Assembly: GCA_964345105.1 (NCBI GenBank)
Contig: CAYFPZ010000054.1
Location: forward strand, 1-23,993
Reading direction: 5' to 3'
Length of the DNA stretch: 23,993 bases
Source: DG-33 sp964345105
GTDB taxonomy: Archaea > Hadarchaeota > Hadarchaeia > Hadarchaeales > Hadarchaeaceae
The translations under genes were made by a program, and so were the position numbers. Under the pieces are notes generated by a model. It was not told where the DNA came from. It ran no database searches and saw only the letters and a program-made list of their open reading frames with translations. Positions within the stretch are counted from its first letter, which is position 1. Each line of letters starts with the position of its first letter. Of the stretch, positions 13,260 to 21,506 are shown in pieces.

Positions 13260-15893
13260 ATGATGCACATCCCCAAATTAATCGACCGTATGGACTTCGG
13301 CTTGATGTCGCCAGAGGAAATACGCAAAATTTCGGTGACAAAAGTTGTCACCGCTGACACCTACGATGAAGATGGTTATCCCATAGAGAGGGGACTCATG
13401 GACTCCCGTCTCGGAGTTATTGACCCGGGTCTGAGGTGCCGAACCTGTGGCGCGCGGGCAGGCGATTGCCCCGGCCACTTTGGTCACATTGAGTTGGCGC
13501 GTCCCGTCATCCATGTGGGTTATGTGGACACAATCTACAACTGCCTTCGAGCTACATGCAGAAAATGTGGTAGAATATTGTTATCGGGACCAAAACTTGA
13601 GGAATATCTAAAACGGATCACGGAGATGAGGGAGGTTGGACGGAAATGGTGGGGGATGACAAATGAGATCGTCAAGAGCGCCTCAACCACAGATAAGTGC
13701 CCCTATTGTGAAGAAGAACAAATTTCGCTGAAGTTTGAAAAACCTACAGGATTCGTCGAAGGTAAAAACCGCCTCACGCCTAGCGATGTACGGGAGAGGC
13801 TCGAGCGCATAACGAATGAAGATGCGATGTTATTGGGGATAAATTCGGAAATTGCTAGGCCGGAGTGGATGATCTTAACGGCTTTGCCCATACCCTCTGT
13901 GACAGTCAGACCGAGCATAACACTTGAGTCCGGAGCACGATCCGAAGACGACCTTACTCACAAGATAGTGGACATAATACGGATCAACCAGCGCTTGAGT
14001 GAAAATATCGAAGCTGGAGCCCCTCACCTAATTGTCGAGGATCTCTGGGAGCTGTTGCAGTATCACGTCACGACATATTTCGACAACGGGGTTTCTGGTA
14101 TCCCTCCAGCGCGACACAGATCGGGTCGCGTTCTGCGCACACTTGCCCAACGCCTGCGCGGGAAAGAGGGGCGCTTCCGTGGGAACCTATCGGGCAAGCG
14201 TGTCGACTTTTCCGCGCGCACGGTTATCTCTCCAGATCCGAACATCAGCATCAACGAGATAGGTGTACCTGAATATATCGCGAGGATTCTGAGCATACCC
14301 GTTCGTGCGACCAAGCATAATATTGAGGATATCCGAAACTTAGTCCGCCGGGGACCCGACATTTATCCAGGTGCGAACTGTGTGGTAAGTCCTGATGGCA
14401 AACGCTACGACCTGCGCTATGCTGATTGTGAGGAGCTAGCGAAAACTCTTGAGCCGGGATTCACCGTCGAGCGGCACCTGATGAACGGTGATATCGTGCT
14501 CTTTAACCGTCAACCATCTCTTCACCGCATGTCGATAATGGCCCACGAGGTTAAGGTCCTACCTGGACGAACTTTCAGGCTCAACCTAAGCGTTTGCCCG
14601 CCCTACAATGCCGACTTCGATGGCGATGAGATGAACGTGCACGCTCCCCAACGTGAGGAGGCCCAGGCCGAAGCGCGCATTCTCATGAGGGTCCAAGAGC
14701 AAATCCTCTCTCCACGGTTTGGGGGCCCGATCATAGGAGGCATCCAAGACCATATAACGGGCGCATACCTGCTCACGCGTAAAGGTACGCTGCTGACGAG
14801 AGAACAAAGCCAACAGCTCTTGGCGGCTGTGGGGGTGTTTGCCAGTCTGCCTAAGCCAGCGGTCAAAGAAAAGAGCATCGAGTATTGGGCCGGCAAACAG
14901 GTCTTCAGCATGCTTCTTCCTAGGGGGCTGAATTTGACATTCAAAGCCAAGATATGTGAGAACTGCACCCGCTGCAAGAAAGAGGAGTGCGAAATCGATG
15001 CGTACGTGGTCATACGGGACGGGCAGTTGCTCAGCGGGGTTATGGACGCTCGGAGCTACAAGGCGCTCGACAGATGTGAGGTGTTAGACAGAATTGTCAA
15101 AGATTACGGTACAACGGCTGCCCGGGAATTTTTGGATCGGGTAACAAAGCTCTCGATTGCCGCCGCAGTCATGTTTGGGTTCACAACGAGCATCGATGAT
15201 GAAGATATCCCGCCCGAGGCGAAGGAGCGGATAAGCGAGGTGCTCGATGATGCGCGAGAGAAAGTGAAAAAACTGATTGAGGTTTACAATGCTGGAGAAC
15301 TCGAGCCATTTCCCGGCCGATCCCTCCGAGAAACACTCGAGATGCGCATAATGGAGGTGCTCGCGGAGAGCAGGGACCGAGCGGGAGAGATAGCCGAGAA
15401 ATATCTGGGTCTTGACAATCCCGCTGTTATCATGGCTAGAACTGGCGCGCGTGGCAGCATGCTTAACCTCACGCAGATGACGGCTTGCGTTGGGCAGCAA
15501 TCCGTCCGGGGTGAACGCTTGAGTCGAGGCTACAGAGGGCGTACCCTGCCTCATTTCAAGTTCGGGGATCTCGGCGCAGAAGCCCGCGGATTCGTAAGTT
15601 CCAGCTACAAGGATGGCCTCAAGCCACTTGAGTTTTTCTTCCATGCCATGGGTGGGAGAGAGGGTTTGGTCGACACAGCAGTTCGAACTGCGCAGAGTGG
15701 CTACATGCAGCGTCGCCTAATCAATGCCCTCCAAGACCTCCGCGTCGAGAACGATGGGACAGTACGTGATGATCGGGGTGCGGTGGTGCAGTTTGTGTAC
15801 GGCGAGGACGGCGTCGACCCGGCGCGCAGTGACAATGGAAAAGCTGTTAAAGTCGAAAAAATAATCGAGCGAGTTGTTGGGGGTAGTACATGA
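13260..15893 (+). CDS. rpoA1: RNA polymerase subunit A' (largest subunit, N-terminal part)
   Basis: This 878-residue subunit carries the catalytic centre. YNADFDGDEMNVHA at about residues 448-461 holds the three aspartates that bind the active-site Mg2+. The N-terminus matches archaeal A' (DFGLMSPEEIRKISV, DTYDEDGYPIERGLMDSRLG) and includes the zinc-binding CRTCGARAGDCPGHFGH. Further cysteine pairs are at CRKCG, CPYC and CENCTRCKKEEC. RFRGNLSGKRVDFSARTVIS and LFNRQPSLHRMSIMAH are clamp and active-site helices. The ATG at 13260 follows AGGTGAT at 13248-13254; a GTG at 13251 and an ATG at 13263 are alternatives. The stop overlaps the rpoA2 start by 4 bp (ATGA). The A'/A'' division is the normal archaeal one. 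Confidence 0.98.
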   Translation: MMHIPKLIDRMDFGLMSPEEIRKISVTKVVTADTYDEDGYPIERGLMDSRLGVIDPGLRCRTCGARAGDCPGHFGHIELARPVIHVGYVDTIYNCLRATCRKCGRILLSGPKLEEYLKRITEMREVGRKWWGMTNEIVKSASTTDKCPYCEEEQISLKFEKPTGFVEGKNRLTPSDVRERLERITNEDAMLLGINSEIARPEWMILTALPIPSVTVRPSITLESGARSEDDLTHKIVDIIRINQRLSENIEAGAPHLIVEDLWELLQYHVTTYFDNGVSGIPPARHRSGRVLRTLAQRLRGKEGRFRGNLSGKRVDFSARTVISPDPNISINEIGVPEYIARILSIPVRATKHNIEDIRNLVRRGPDIYPGANCVVSPDGKRYDLRYADCEELAKTLEPGFTVERHLMNGDIVLFNRQPSLHRMSIMAHEVKVLPGRTFRLNLSVCPPYNADFDGDEMNVHAPQREEAQAEARILMRVQEQILSPRFGGPIIGGIQDHITGAYLLTRKGTLLTREQSQQLLAAVGVFASLPKPAVKEKSIEYWAGKQVFSMLLPRGLNLTFKAKICENCTRCKKEECEIDAYVVIRDGQLLSGVMDARSYKALDRCEVLDRIVKDYGTTAAREFLDRVTKLSIAAAVMFGFTTSIDDEDIPPEAKERISEVLDDAREKVKKLIEVYNAGELEPFPGRSLRETLEMRIMEVLAESRDRAGEIAEKYLGLDNPAVIMARTGARGSMLNLTQMTACVGQQSVRGERLSRGYRGRTLPHFKFGDLGAEARGFVSSSYKDGLKPLEFFFHAMGGREGLVDTAVRTAQSGYMQRRLINALQDLRVENDGTVRDDRGAVVQFVYGEDGVDPARSDNGKAVKVEKIIERVVGGST

Positions 15894-17071
15894 CGGGCGT
15901 TTCTCCTGATACAATAAAGACTGAAGTTCGCAAGATGGATGACGTGGTTCCCGAGGCAGTGGTTAAGGGACTAGAGGAGAGCTTACTACGCGTGGGTAAA
16001 CAGAAAGCAATAACGCGCGAACAACTAGGCGAAATAATCGAAGGCGTTAAGCAGGCATATGTAGATGCCATGGTCGAGCCCGGGGAGGCCGTCGGCACGG
16101 TAGCTGCACAATCGATTGGCGAGCCTGGTACCCAGATGACATTGCGGACCTTCCACTATGCGGGCGTAGCCGAGTTGAATGTGACGCTGGGGCTCCCTAG
16201 ATTGATTGAAATTGTCGATGCGAGACGAGTTCCCTCAGCCGCCCTAATGACGATTTACCTTAAGGAGAAGTACGCCAAAAGTAAGGAAAAAGCACGCGAA
16301 TTCGCCCAAAAGATCGAAATGACCACGGTTGAGGATGTCGTCCTACAGACAGAGATGGATTTGATCAACATAGTTTTCATCCTCACCCTTGACCGTTCCC
16401 GGATGCAGCGAAGGGAGCTAACTCCTTCAAAGGTGGTCTCCGCAATCAAGGGAGCGCTGAAGGTGGATGCATCGATCGATGGTTATAAACTACGTATAAA
16501 ACCTACGACCCAGAGCTTGTCTGAGTTGCGTAGGCTCGCTTCAAGAATAAGGGCACTGCCTCTCCACGGCGTTAAGGGAATCAACCGGGTGGTCGTGAAG
16601 ATGGAGGACAATGAATATGTCGTTTATACTGAGGGCTCCAACTTCTCTGAAATCTTGGCAATGTCAGAGGTGGACCAGACAAGGACTTCGACCAATAACG
16701 TCCACGAAATCGAGGCGGTTCTGGGCGTGGAGGCGGCACGCAACGCTATAATTAATGAGGCGAGAAAAACGCTTGATGAGCAAGGACTCGATGTGGATGT
16801 GAGGCACATCATGCTGGCCGCCGATATGATGACCGCATCGGGCGCGGTGAAACAGATGGGCAGGCACGGAGTCAGCGGTGGAAAGGCCAGCGTACTCGCG
16901 CGGGCCTCATTCGAGATCACGACTAAGCACCTTTTAGACGCGTGCGTCCACGGCGAGAGCGACAGGCTCGACGGCATAATCGAAAATGTCATCGCGGGGC
17001 AACCAATTCCGTTAGGAACTGGTTCAGTGGAGCTAGCGATGCGGAGGGAAGGAGAAAGTGGACGTAAGTAA
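15890..17071 (+). CDS. rpoA2: RNA polymerase subunit A'' (largest subunit, C-terminal part)
   Basis: This 393-residue subunit completes the largest subunit with the trigger-loop and jaw regions. The segment VEPGEAVGTVAAQSIGEPGT and the following TLRTFHYAGVAELNVTLGLP (about residues 63-102) is the highly conserved trigger-loop neighbourhood. The C-terminal ADMMTASGAVKQMGRHGVSG and ASFEITTKHLLDA segments are equally typical. The ATG at 15890 overlaps the rpoA1 stop, preceded by GGGGGTAG. The last 14 bp overlap the next gene's GTG start, so expression is tightly coupled. Length is at the usual 380-400 and no intein or insertion is present. Confidence 0.98.
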   Translation: MTGVSPDTIKTEVRKMDDVVPEAVVKGLEESLLRVGKQKAITREQLGEIIEGVKQAYVDAMVEPGEAVGTVAAQSIGEPGTQMTLRTFHYAGVAELNVTLGLPRLIEIVDARRVPSAALMTIYLKEKYAKSKEKAREFAQKIEMTTVEDVVLQTEMDLINIVFILTLDRSRMQRRELTPSKVVSAIKGALKVDASIDGYKLRIKPTTQSLSELRRLASRIRALPLHGVKGINRVVVKMEDNEYVVYTEGSNFSEILAMSEVDQTRTSTNNVHEIEAVLGVEAARNAIINEARKTLDEQGLDVDVRHIMLAADMMTASGAVKQMGRHGVSGGKASVLARASFEITTKHLLDACVHGESDRLDGIIENVIAGQPIPLGTGSVELAMRREGESGRK

Positions 17072-17360
17072 GGAGATACGTCAAGCGGTTGACACCGGCA
17101 AGGTTATCTTGGGCACAGATAAATCTCGTAAGGTTCTTAAGCTTGGGCAAGCAAAATTGGTAATCGTGGCATCGAACTGTCAATCGGAAGTTTTGGATGA
17201 TATCAAACGTTATTCAGGGTTAACAAATACTCCCATTCACATTTTCGCCGGGGGCAGCGCGGAGCTAGGTCTAGCCTGCGGCAAGCCATTTTTGGTAGGC
17301 GTGCTTGCAGTCCTAGAGCCGGGAGGTTCGAACATTCTTAGCTTGGGGGAAACTAAATGA
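17058..17360 (+). CDS. rpl30e: ribosomal protein L30e
   Basis: This 100-residue member of the L7Ae/L30e RNA-binding fold is predicted to bind kink-turn RNA in the large subunit. The start is GTG at 17058, inside the end of rpoA2, with GGAAGGAG just upstream. Matching segments are VILGTDKSRKVLKLGQAKLV, VIVASNCQSEVLDDIKRYS, TPIHIFAGGSAELGLACGKP and VGVLAVLEPGGSNIL. Position between rpoA2 and nusA is the usual archaeal one. It could also be called an L7Ae-family protein, but gene order and length favour L30e. Confidence 0.94.
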   Translation: MDVSKEIRQAVDTGKVILGTDKSRKVLKLGQAKLVIVASNCQSEVLDDIKRYSGLTNTPIHIFAGGSAELGLACGKPFLVGVLAVLEPGGSNILSLGETK

Positions 17361-17785
17361 GCATCAAACTCAGTGCCGATGAAATGCGCTACATCGCCCT
17401 CTTCGAAGGCTTGACGGGAGCGAGGGTTCACGATTGTATAATCCACGAAAATGGGGCTAGGCTCACCTTCGTTGTGAATACGGGGGATATTGGTTTTGTC
17501 ATAGGAAAAGGTGGAAATAAGATCAGAAAAACAAAGCGGGTAATCGGGAAAAGCGTCGATGTCGTCGAATACTCCGCAGACCCGTTAAAGTTCGTGAAAA
17601 ATATATTGATGCCTGCAAGGGTCAGGGAAGTCAACATCGTCGAACGTGAAGGCAAGAAAATTGCGTTAATAAAAATCGAAGAACAAGACCGAGGAATAGC
17701 CATCGGTCGAGGAGGCAGAAAAATCCAGTGCGCAAAGAAACTTGCTCTCCGCCATCATGGGATTCAGGATATCTCACTTGTTTGA
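17357..17785 (+). CDS. nusA: archaeal NusA-like two-KH protein
   Basis: The 142-residue protein consists of two KH RNA-binding domains. The first has the GxxG loop in IGFVIGKGGNKIRKTKRVIG and the second in GIAIGRGGRKIQCAKKLALR. Archaeal NusA lacks the polymerase-binding N-terminal and S1 domains of bacterial NusA, so short length is normal and the protein may act in transcription elongation or rRNA processing. The ATG at 17357 overlaps the rpl30e stop in ATGA. A TATA-like stretch begins right after its stop codon, so the operon's first part may end here or continue by read-through. Confidence 0.95.
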   Translation: MSIKLSADEMRYIALFEGLTGARVHDCIIHENGARLTFVVNTGDIGFVIGKGGNKIRKTKRVIGKSVDVVEYSADPLKFVKNILMPARVREVNIVEREGKKIALIKIEEQDRGIAIGRGGRKIQCAKKLALRHHGIQDISLV

Positions 17786-17792
17786 TTTTTAA
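17786..17792 (+). promoter_or_regulatory. TATA-like box before rps12
   Basis: TTTTTAA directly follows the nusA stop and would start RNA near 17815, about 12 nt before the rps12 ATG. It could provide extra transcription of the ribosomal genes. A plain T-rich pause is the alternative. Confidence 0.4.
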
Positions 17793-17827
17793 GGTTGGAA
17801 AGGAAAGTATTCTTTTAGGTGGGTAAT

Positions 17828-18265
17828 ATGAGCAAAGGTTCCAGAGGAGAATTTGCAGCTCGGAAGCTGGGTTCCAAACGGCAGAAGTTTAGATGGAAGA
17901 GCGCCCAATACAAGCGGCGGGTGCTCAGGCTGGATGAAAAAGCTGACCCCCTTGAAGGGTCGCCTCAGGGCAAGGGAATAGTCCTCGAAAAGGTTGGGGT
18001 CGAAGCTAAACAGCCAAACTCAGCGATTAGGAAATGCGTTCGCGTTCAGCTCATAAAGAATAGTCGCCAAGTCACAGCTTTCGCTCCTAGAGATGGCGCA
18101 ATTGGGTTTATCGATGAACACGATGAGGTCGTCATCGAGGGGATAGGGGGTGCAAAGGGTGGTTCGTACGGTGATATTCCTGGCGTTCGCTACAAGGTGA
18201 TCAAAGTGAATGACGTTTCGCTGAATGAGCTCGTGGAGGGGCGCAAGGAGAAGCCAGCGCGGTGA
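17828..18265 (+). CDS. rps12: ribosomal protein S12 (uS12)
   Basis: This 145-residue decoding-centre protein is unmistakable. PLEGSPQGKGIVLEKVGVEA and KQPNSAIRKCVRVQLIKNSR include the PNSA loop that contacts the A-site codon-anticodon helix. FIDEHDEVVIEGIGG and GDIPGVRYKVIKVNDVSL follow. The ATG at 17828 is preferred: AGGTGGG at 17817-17823 is its ribosome binding site, while the in-frame GTG at 17819 lies within that site. The stop codon is embedded in GGTGAT, which serves as the ribosome binding site of rps7. Confidence 0.98.
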   Translation: MSKGSRGEFAARKLGSKRQKFRWKSAQYKRRVLRLDEKADPLEGSPQGKGIVLEKVGVEAKQPNSAIRKCVRVQLIKNSRQVTAFAPRDGAIGFIDEHDEVVIEGIGGAKGGSYGDIPGVRYKVIKVNDVSLNELVEGRKEKPAR

Positions 18266-18269
18266 TTGA

Positions 18270-18875
18270 GTGGCGTTCAAGTACTTCGACAAGTGGTCAG
18301 TCGATGGTATTACGATAGAGGATCCTGGGCTGAAGCAGTACATTCGGCTGGAGCCAGGTATGGTTCTGCATGGCGGTGGAAGACATTCCCGTAAACAATT
18401 TGGAAAAGCGGGTGCGCCGATTGTCGAGCGGTTGATAAATAAAATTATGCGCTCAGGGCCGGGCGTGAGAAAGCTTGGAGGCAAGGCGATCCGTGGCGCC
18501 AAAGCCTGCGGTAAAAAATACAAGGAATATAACATCGTGCGTAAGTCATTTGAGATTGTCGAAAAGCAGACGAATAATAATCCTATTCAAGTTTTGATCG
18601 ACGCTATACAGAATTCGGCTCCACGCGAGGAGACAACCCGGATAAGCTACGGGGGGATAACCTACTACGTCGCTGTCGACTCCTCCCCCCAGCGGAGGCT
18701 CGACATCGCACTCAAGAATCTCGCGGCCGGAAGCTTCGCAGCTTCTTTCTCAAACAAAAAATCGATCGAGGAGTGCCTTGCCGAGGAACTCATAATGGCC
18801 GCTAACAACGACATGAAAAGTTTCGCCGTGGCGCGCAAAGGGGAGACTGAGCGAATAGCAAAGGGAGCAAGATAA
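18270..18875 (+). CDS. rps7: ribosomal protein S7 (uS7)
   Basis: This 201-residue small-subunit head protein binds 16S rRNA and nucleates head assembly. Family features include HSRKQFGKAGAPIVERLINK, NIVRKSFEIVEKQTNNNPIQ, VLIDAIQNSAPREETTRISYG and VDSSPQRRLDIALKNLAAG. The C-terminal EELIMAANNDMKSFAVARKG and ETERIAKGAR are typical of the archaeal/eukaryotic form. Translation begins at GTG 18270, 4 bp after rps12, with GGTGAT at 18261-18266 as ribosome binding site. EF-1A follows after 56 bp with its own promoter. Confidence 0.97.
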   Translation: MAFKYFDKWSVDGITIEDPGLKQYIRLEPGMVLHGGGRHSRKQFGKAGAPIVERLINKIMRSGPGVRKLGGKAIRGAKACGKKYKEYNIVRKSFEIVEKQTNNNPIQVLIDAIQNSAPREETTRISYGGITYYVAVDSSPQRRLDIALKNLAAGSFAASFSNKKSIEECLAEELIMAANNDMKSFAVARKGETERIAKGAR

Positions 18876-18883
18876 CGCAAGGC

Positions 18884-18891
18884 TTTTAAAA
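18884..18891 (+). promoter_or_regulatory. TATA-like box for EF-1A
   Basis: TTTTAAAA lies between rps7 and EF-1A. It predicts RNA start near 18912 and a ~20-nt leader containing GAGGAGGAG (18916-18924), a strong ribosome binding site. The arrangement suits a very highly expressed gene. Confidence 0.6.
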
Positions 18892-18931
18892 TGCACACGC
18901 AAATGGGAATTAGCTAGAGGAGGAGATATGA

Positions 18932-20194
18932 ATGGTGAAACCTCACTTGAACCTGATAACAATCGGACATGTGGATCACGGTAAGTCCACGTTGGTAGGT
19001 AGAACCTTTTATGAAAAGGGATTGGTGAAAGAGGAAGATTTAAGGAAGTTCGAGGCGATGGGCGACAGAGGTAAGACCTTCAAGTTCGCTTGGGTGATGG
19101 ACGCCCTTAAGGAGGAGCGAGAGCGGGGACTTACCATCGACCTTGCGCACAAAAAGTTCGAAACGGACAAGTACTACTTCACTATCATCGACGCCCCAGG
19201 GCACCGGGACTTCGTTAAGAACATGATTACTGGTGCAAGCCAAGCTGACGCAGCGGTGCTCGTGGTCGCAGCTGATGACGGGATTATGCCTCAAACACGG
19301 GAGCACGCGGCGCTTGCCTTTACCCTTGGGGTTGGACAACTGGTGGTTATTATAAATAAGATGGATCTCGTGGGATACAAAGAGGATGTGTTTAACAAGC
19401 TCAAAGATGAGATTATCGACCTGCTGAAAACGGTTGGCTTCAAGAACCCAGAAAAATTCACGTTCGTTCCCACTTCGGCATTCCATGGGGATAACGTGAC
19501 TAAACCTAGCGACAAGATGAAGTGGTACACAGGTTCCGTCTTTTATGCCTCGCTGGATGCATTCTCTGTACCTTCGAAACCTGTCGACAAGCCGCTTCGT
19601 CTGCCAGTGCAGGACGTATACTCCATTACTGGGGTTGGAACCGTGCCTGTGGGGAGGGTTGAAACGGGAGTGCTGAAAACTGGCGATACCCTCGTTTTCG
19701 AGCCTGCGGGAGTGAGCGCGGAGGTGAAATCGATCGAGATGCACCATGAGACAATTCCGCAGGCCGAGCCCGGCGACAACATAGGCTTTAACGTTCGGGG
19801 GATCGAGAAGACCGCGATAAGGCGGGGGGATGTTGCGGGGCACCCGAAGTCGCCTCCAACCGTGGTTAAGGAGTTCACCGCACGAATTGCTGTGCTGCAA
19901 CATCCAACGGCGTTAGCTGCCGGCTATACTCCGGTTTTCCACGCCCACACGGCGCAGATAGCTTGCACCATATCGGAAATTACTCAGAAGCTTGACCCGA
20001 AGACCGGTGAAGTGGTTCAGGAGAAGCCGGAATTCATAAAGAAGGGAGACATGGCAACAGTTAAGATAACGCCTACAAAGCCCATGGTAATCGAGAAGGC
20101 TGCTGACCTCCCACAACTGAGTCGCTTCGCTGTACGCGACATGGGCATGACTATCGCAGCAGGTGTTTGCATCGACCTGACACCCGCGAAATAG
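18932..20194 (+). CDS. tuf: translation elongation factor 1A (EF-1 alpha)
   Basis: This 420-residue GTPase delivers aminoacyl-tRNA to the ribosome. The GTP-binding motifs are GHVDHGKS (12-19), DAPGH (about 87-91), NKMD (about 142-145) and a TSAF segment. KEERERGLTIDLAHKKFET covers switch I; Leu and Leu-Ala here are mild variants of the usual GVTIDVAH. VPVGRVETGVLKTGDTLVF and HTAQIACTISEI mark the two beta-barrel domains. The stretch AADDGIMPQTREH lacks the ~11-residue insertion known from many Crenarchaeota and eukaryotes, which supports a euryarchaeal-type origin. The ATG at 18932 follows the GAGGAGGAG site; another ATG at 18928 is out of frame. rps10 follows after 50 bp. Confidence 0.98.
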   Translation: MVKPHLNLITIGHVDHGKSTLVGRTFYEKGLVKEEDLRKFEAMGDRGKTFKFAWVMDALKEERERGLTIDLAHKKFETDKYYFTIIDAPGHRDFVKNMITGASQADAAVLVVAADDGIMPQTREHAALAFTLGVGQLVVIINKMDLVGYKEDVFNKLKDEIIDLLKTVGFKNPEKFTFVPTSAFHGDNVTKPSDKMKWYTGSVFYASLDAFSVPSKPVDKPLRLPVQDVYSITGVGTVPVGRVETGVLKTGDTLVFEPAGVSAEVKSIEMHHETIPQAEPGDNIGFNVRGIEKTAIRRGDVAGHPKSPPTVVKEFTARIAVLQHPTALAAGYTPVFHAHTAQIACTISEITQKLDPKTGEVVQEKPEFIKKGDMATVKITPTKPMVIEKAADLPQLSRFAVRDMGMTIAAGVCIDLTPAK

Positions 20195-20203
20195 TCCCAA
20201 CTC

Positions 20204-20212
20204 TTTTATTAT
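20204..20212 (+). promoter_or_regulatory. TATA-like box before rps10
   Basis: TTTTATTAT between EF-1A and rps10 would start RNA near 20236, giving a very short leader. It may give rps10 its own transcript besides read-through. The T-rich, then C-rich run could also be an EF-1A termination region. Confidence 0.4.
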
Positions 20213-20244
20213 CCCCTTCCCTCTAGGTAGGGTGAGGGGTATCA

Positions 20245-20553
20245 TTGCAAAAGGCGCGCATAAGGCTCTCGAGCACAGAGCCAAAGAAGCTCGACGAGGT
20301 CTGCAAGCAGATTGCCGGTATAGCGGAGCGGGTCGGCATCAAGATCTCGGGACCTATTCCCCTCCCCACGCGCAGGATAGTGGTGCCCACGAGAAAATCG
20401 CCCGATGGTGAGGGAACGGCGACATGGGACCGGTGGGAGCTGCGCGTGCACAAGCGCTTAATTGACATGCAGGCAGACGAGCGAGTGATGCGACAGATCA
20501 TGCGCATCCAGGTGCCTGAAGAGGTCGCGATTGAGATCGAACTCAAGACCTAA
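20245..20553 (+). CDS. rps10: ribosomal protein S10 (uS10)
   Basis: This 102-residue small-subunit head protein starts at TTG 20245. No ATG or GTG is placed near the conserved N-terminus, and GGTGAGGGGT at 20231-20240 is a strong ribosome binding site that compensates. Typical segments are KARIRLSSTEPKKLDEVCKQ, GIKISGPIPLPTRRIVVPTR, WDRWELRVHKRLIDM and VPEEVAIEIEL. Following EF-1A with S10 is standard in archaea. The gene converges on a minus-strand methyltransferase-fold gene with only 7 bases between the two stops. Confidence 0.97.
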   Translation: MQKARIRLSSTEPKKLDEVCKQIAGIAERVGIKISGPIPLPTRRIVVPTRKSPDGEGTATWDRWELRVHKRLIDMQADERVMRQIMRIQVPEEVAIEIELKT

Positions 20554-20560
20554 TTTTCAA

Positions 20561-21289
20561 CTATTTTTTAGTGCCGACGACTAGCACTATGCCCCTCCAT
20601 GGGAACGTGCTTATATTTGAAAGATATTTGCTGAAAGTATTGGGTATATCCTGCTCTGGGTCCCCGATGGATGCTTTCACATCCCAGTAAGAACTTTTTC
20701 CGGAGGCTGCTTCAGACGCTTTTGATAGGAAGGCTTTTTCAAAGATGCATTGAAGGTGTACATCCTGCTCAGCGAGTACAAACGTGCTTAACAGAAGCAT
20801 TTCTGCGATGACGAGTTTCTTACCTTTCTTTAGGACTCGAGTCATCTCCTTCGCAGCTCTATCTCCATCTATTGCATGGTGGAATCCATGGGCGAGAATC
20901 ACGGCGTCGAAGTATTCGTCTCTAAACTTGGTGCACGTCCTCTCTATGACATCGGTTTTGAAGGTTTCAAGGCCCTCCAGCAGATAGTCGGCCATTTTGA
21001 TTTCACCTTTTTTCCCTATTCGCGTTCTGACCGCTTCGACGTGACCCGAGGCCGTTAGGTCTTCCCCCAAGAGTAGAACCCTGTCCCCTTTCTTGAGTTC
21101 TGCTTCACGATACATTAAATCCATGAAGACCTTGGCTCTTGACCAGCAAAGGGGCAGCATACCTCCAACGACCATTAGGTTTGCTTTGATTTGTTCTTTT
21201 TCATCGTGGGGATCGATGCCAAGCTTTTTTTTCAACCAGTCACTTTCTTCCTTTCCAATATATTCCCAAACGCTCTTCTCCTTAGACAT
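20561..21289 (-). CDS. SAM-methyltransferase-fold protein with degenerate SAM motif
   Basis: This 242-residue protein resembles class I methyltransferases. A Rossmann-like beta strand GDRVLLLGEDLTASG (about 69-83) sits where motif I is expected. DAVILAHGFHHAIDGDRAAK and EMTRVLKKGKKLVIAEML match motifs IV-VI of that fold. Motif I normally reads VLDxGxGxG; here the glycine-rich loop is replaced by GEDLTASG, so SAM binding is doubtful. The N-terminal ~65 residues are helical with three closely spaced methionines. The ATG at 21289 has a TATA-like GAATAAAAG (minus strand, 21318-21326) about 30 bp upstream, implying a very short leader. No neighbour indicates a substrate; it may be a true methyltransferase with an unusual pocket or a non-catalytic relative. 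Confidence 0.7.
   Translation of the reverse strand: MSKEKSVWEYIGKEESDWLKKKLGIDPHDEKEQIKANLMVVGGMLPLCWSRAKVFMDLMYREAELKKGDRVLLLGEDLTASGHVEAVRTRIGKKGEIKMADYLLEGLETFKTDVIERTCTKFRDEYFDAVILAHGFHHAIDGDRAAKEMTRVLKKGKKLVIAEMLLLSTFVLAEQDVHLQCIFEKAFLSKASEAASGKSSYWDVKASIGDPEQDIPNTFSKYLSNISTFPWRGIVLVVGTKK
20564..20569 (+). terminator. T-run between convergent genes
   Basis: Six T residues follow the rps10 stop by ten bases, after TTTTC at 20555-20559. Archaeal termination commonly occurs at such T-runs, so this is the likely end of the supercluster transcript. It lies within the last codons of the opposing gene. Confidence 0.5.
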
Positions 21290-21506
21290 AACAACACATT
21301 TTTGATTTAACAGAGAGAATAAAAGTATTTTGTTTTTTTATGAGATTTTTATACTATTTTTATACTACAGAGGTTTCGATTCATATAAAATTAAAATTTC
21401 TTGCTCTTTCGCAAGGCGCGCATAAGGTTTAGGGGGTTGATTTTATATTTTCGCTCAAGTCAGAAAAGGAAAGGGAAATAATAAATATAAAGAAAAAGAA
21501 AAAACA
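21290..21506. other. A+T-rich divergent intergenic region
   Basis: This 217-bp gap separates the minus-strand methyltransferase-fold gene from the plus-strand oxidoreductase. It contains the methyltransferase promoter (21318-21326, minus), a tandem 11-bp repeat (21346-21367) and, for the oxidoreductase, TTTTATATTT at 21441-21450, which would give a leader of about 35 nt. No further gene is seen. Confidence 0.5.
21346..21367. repeat. tandem 11-bp repeat, two copies
   Basis: TTTTTATACTA occurs twice back to back without mismatch. It is A+T-rich and could be duplicated TATA-type sequence, a regulator site or slippage. Confidence 0.7.

Noticed and set aside
15084..15644. Antisense open frame of 186 codons within rpoA1
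   Set aside because: Complementary shadow of a conserved coding sequence, with no family motifs and no ribosome binding site.
19040..19903. Long open frame (287 codons) antisense to EF-1A
   Set aside because: It is wholly inside the highly conserved EF-1A gene, its translation resembles no protein, and codon bias of a strongly expressed gene often leaves the opposite strand open.
21413..21427. 15-base match (AAGGCGCGCATAAGG) to the beginning of rps10 at 20251-20265
   Set aside because: A match of this length in a 24-kb window can arise by chance, and the flanks do not extend it convincingly.
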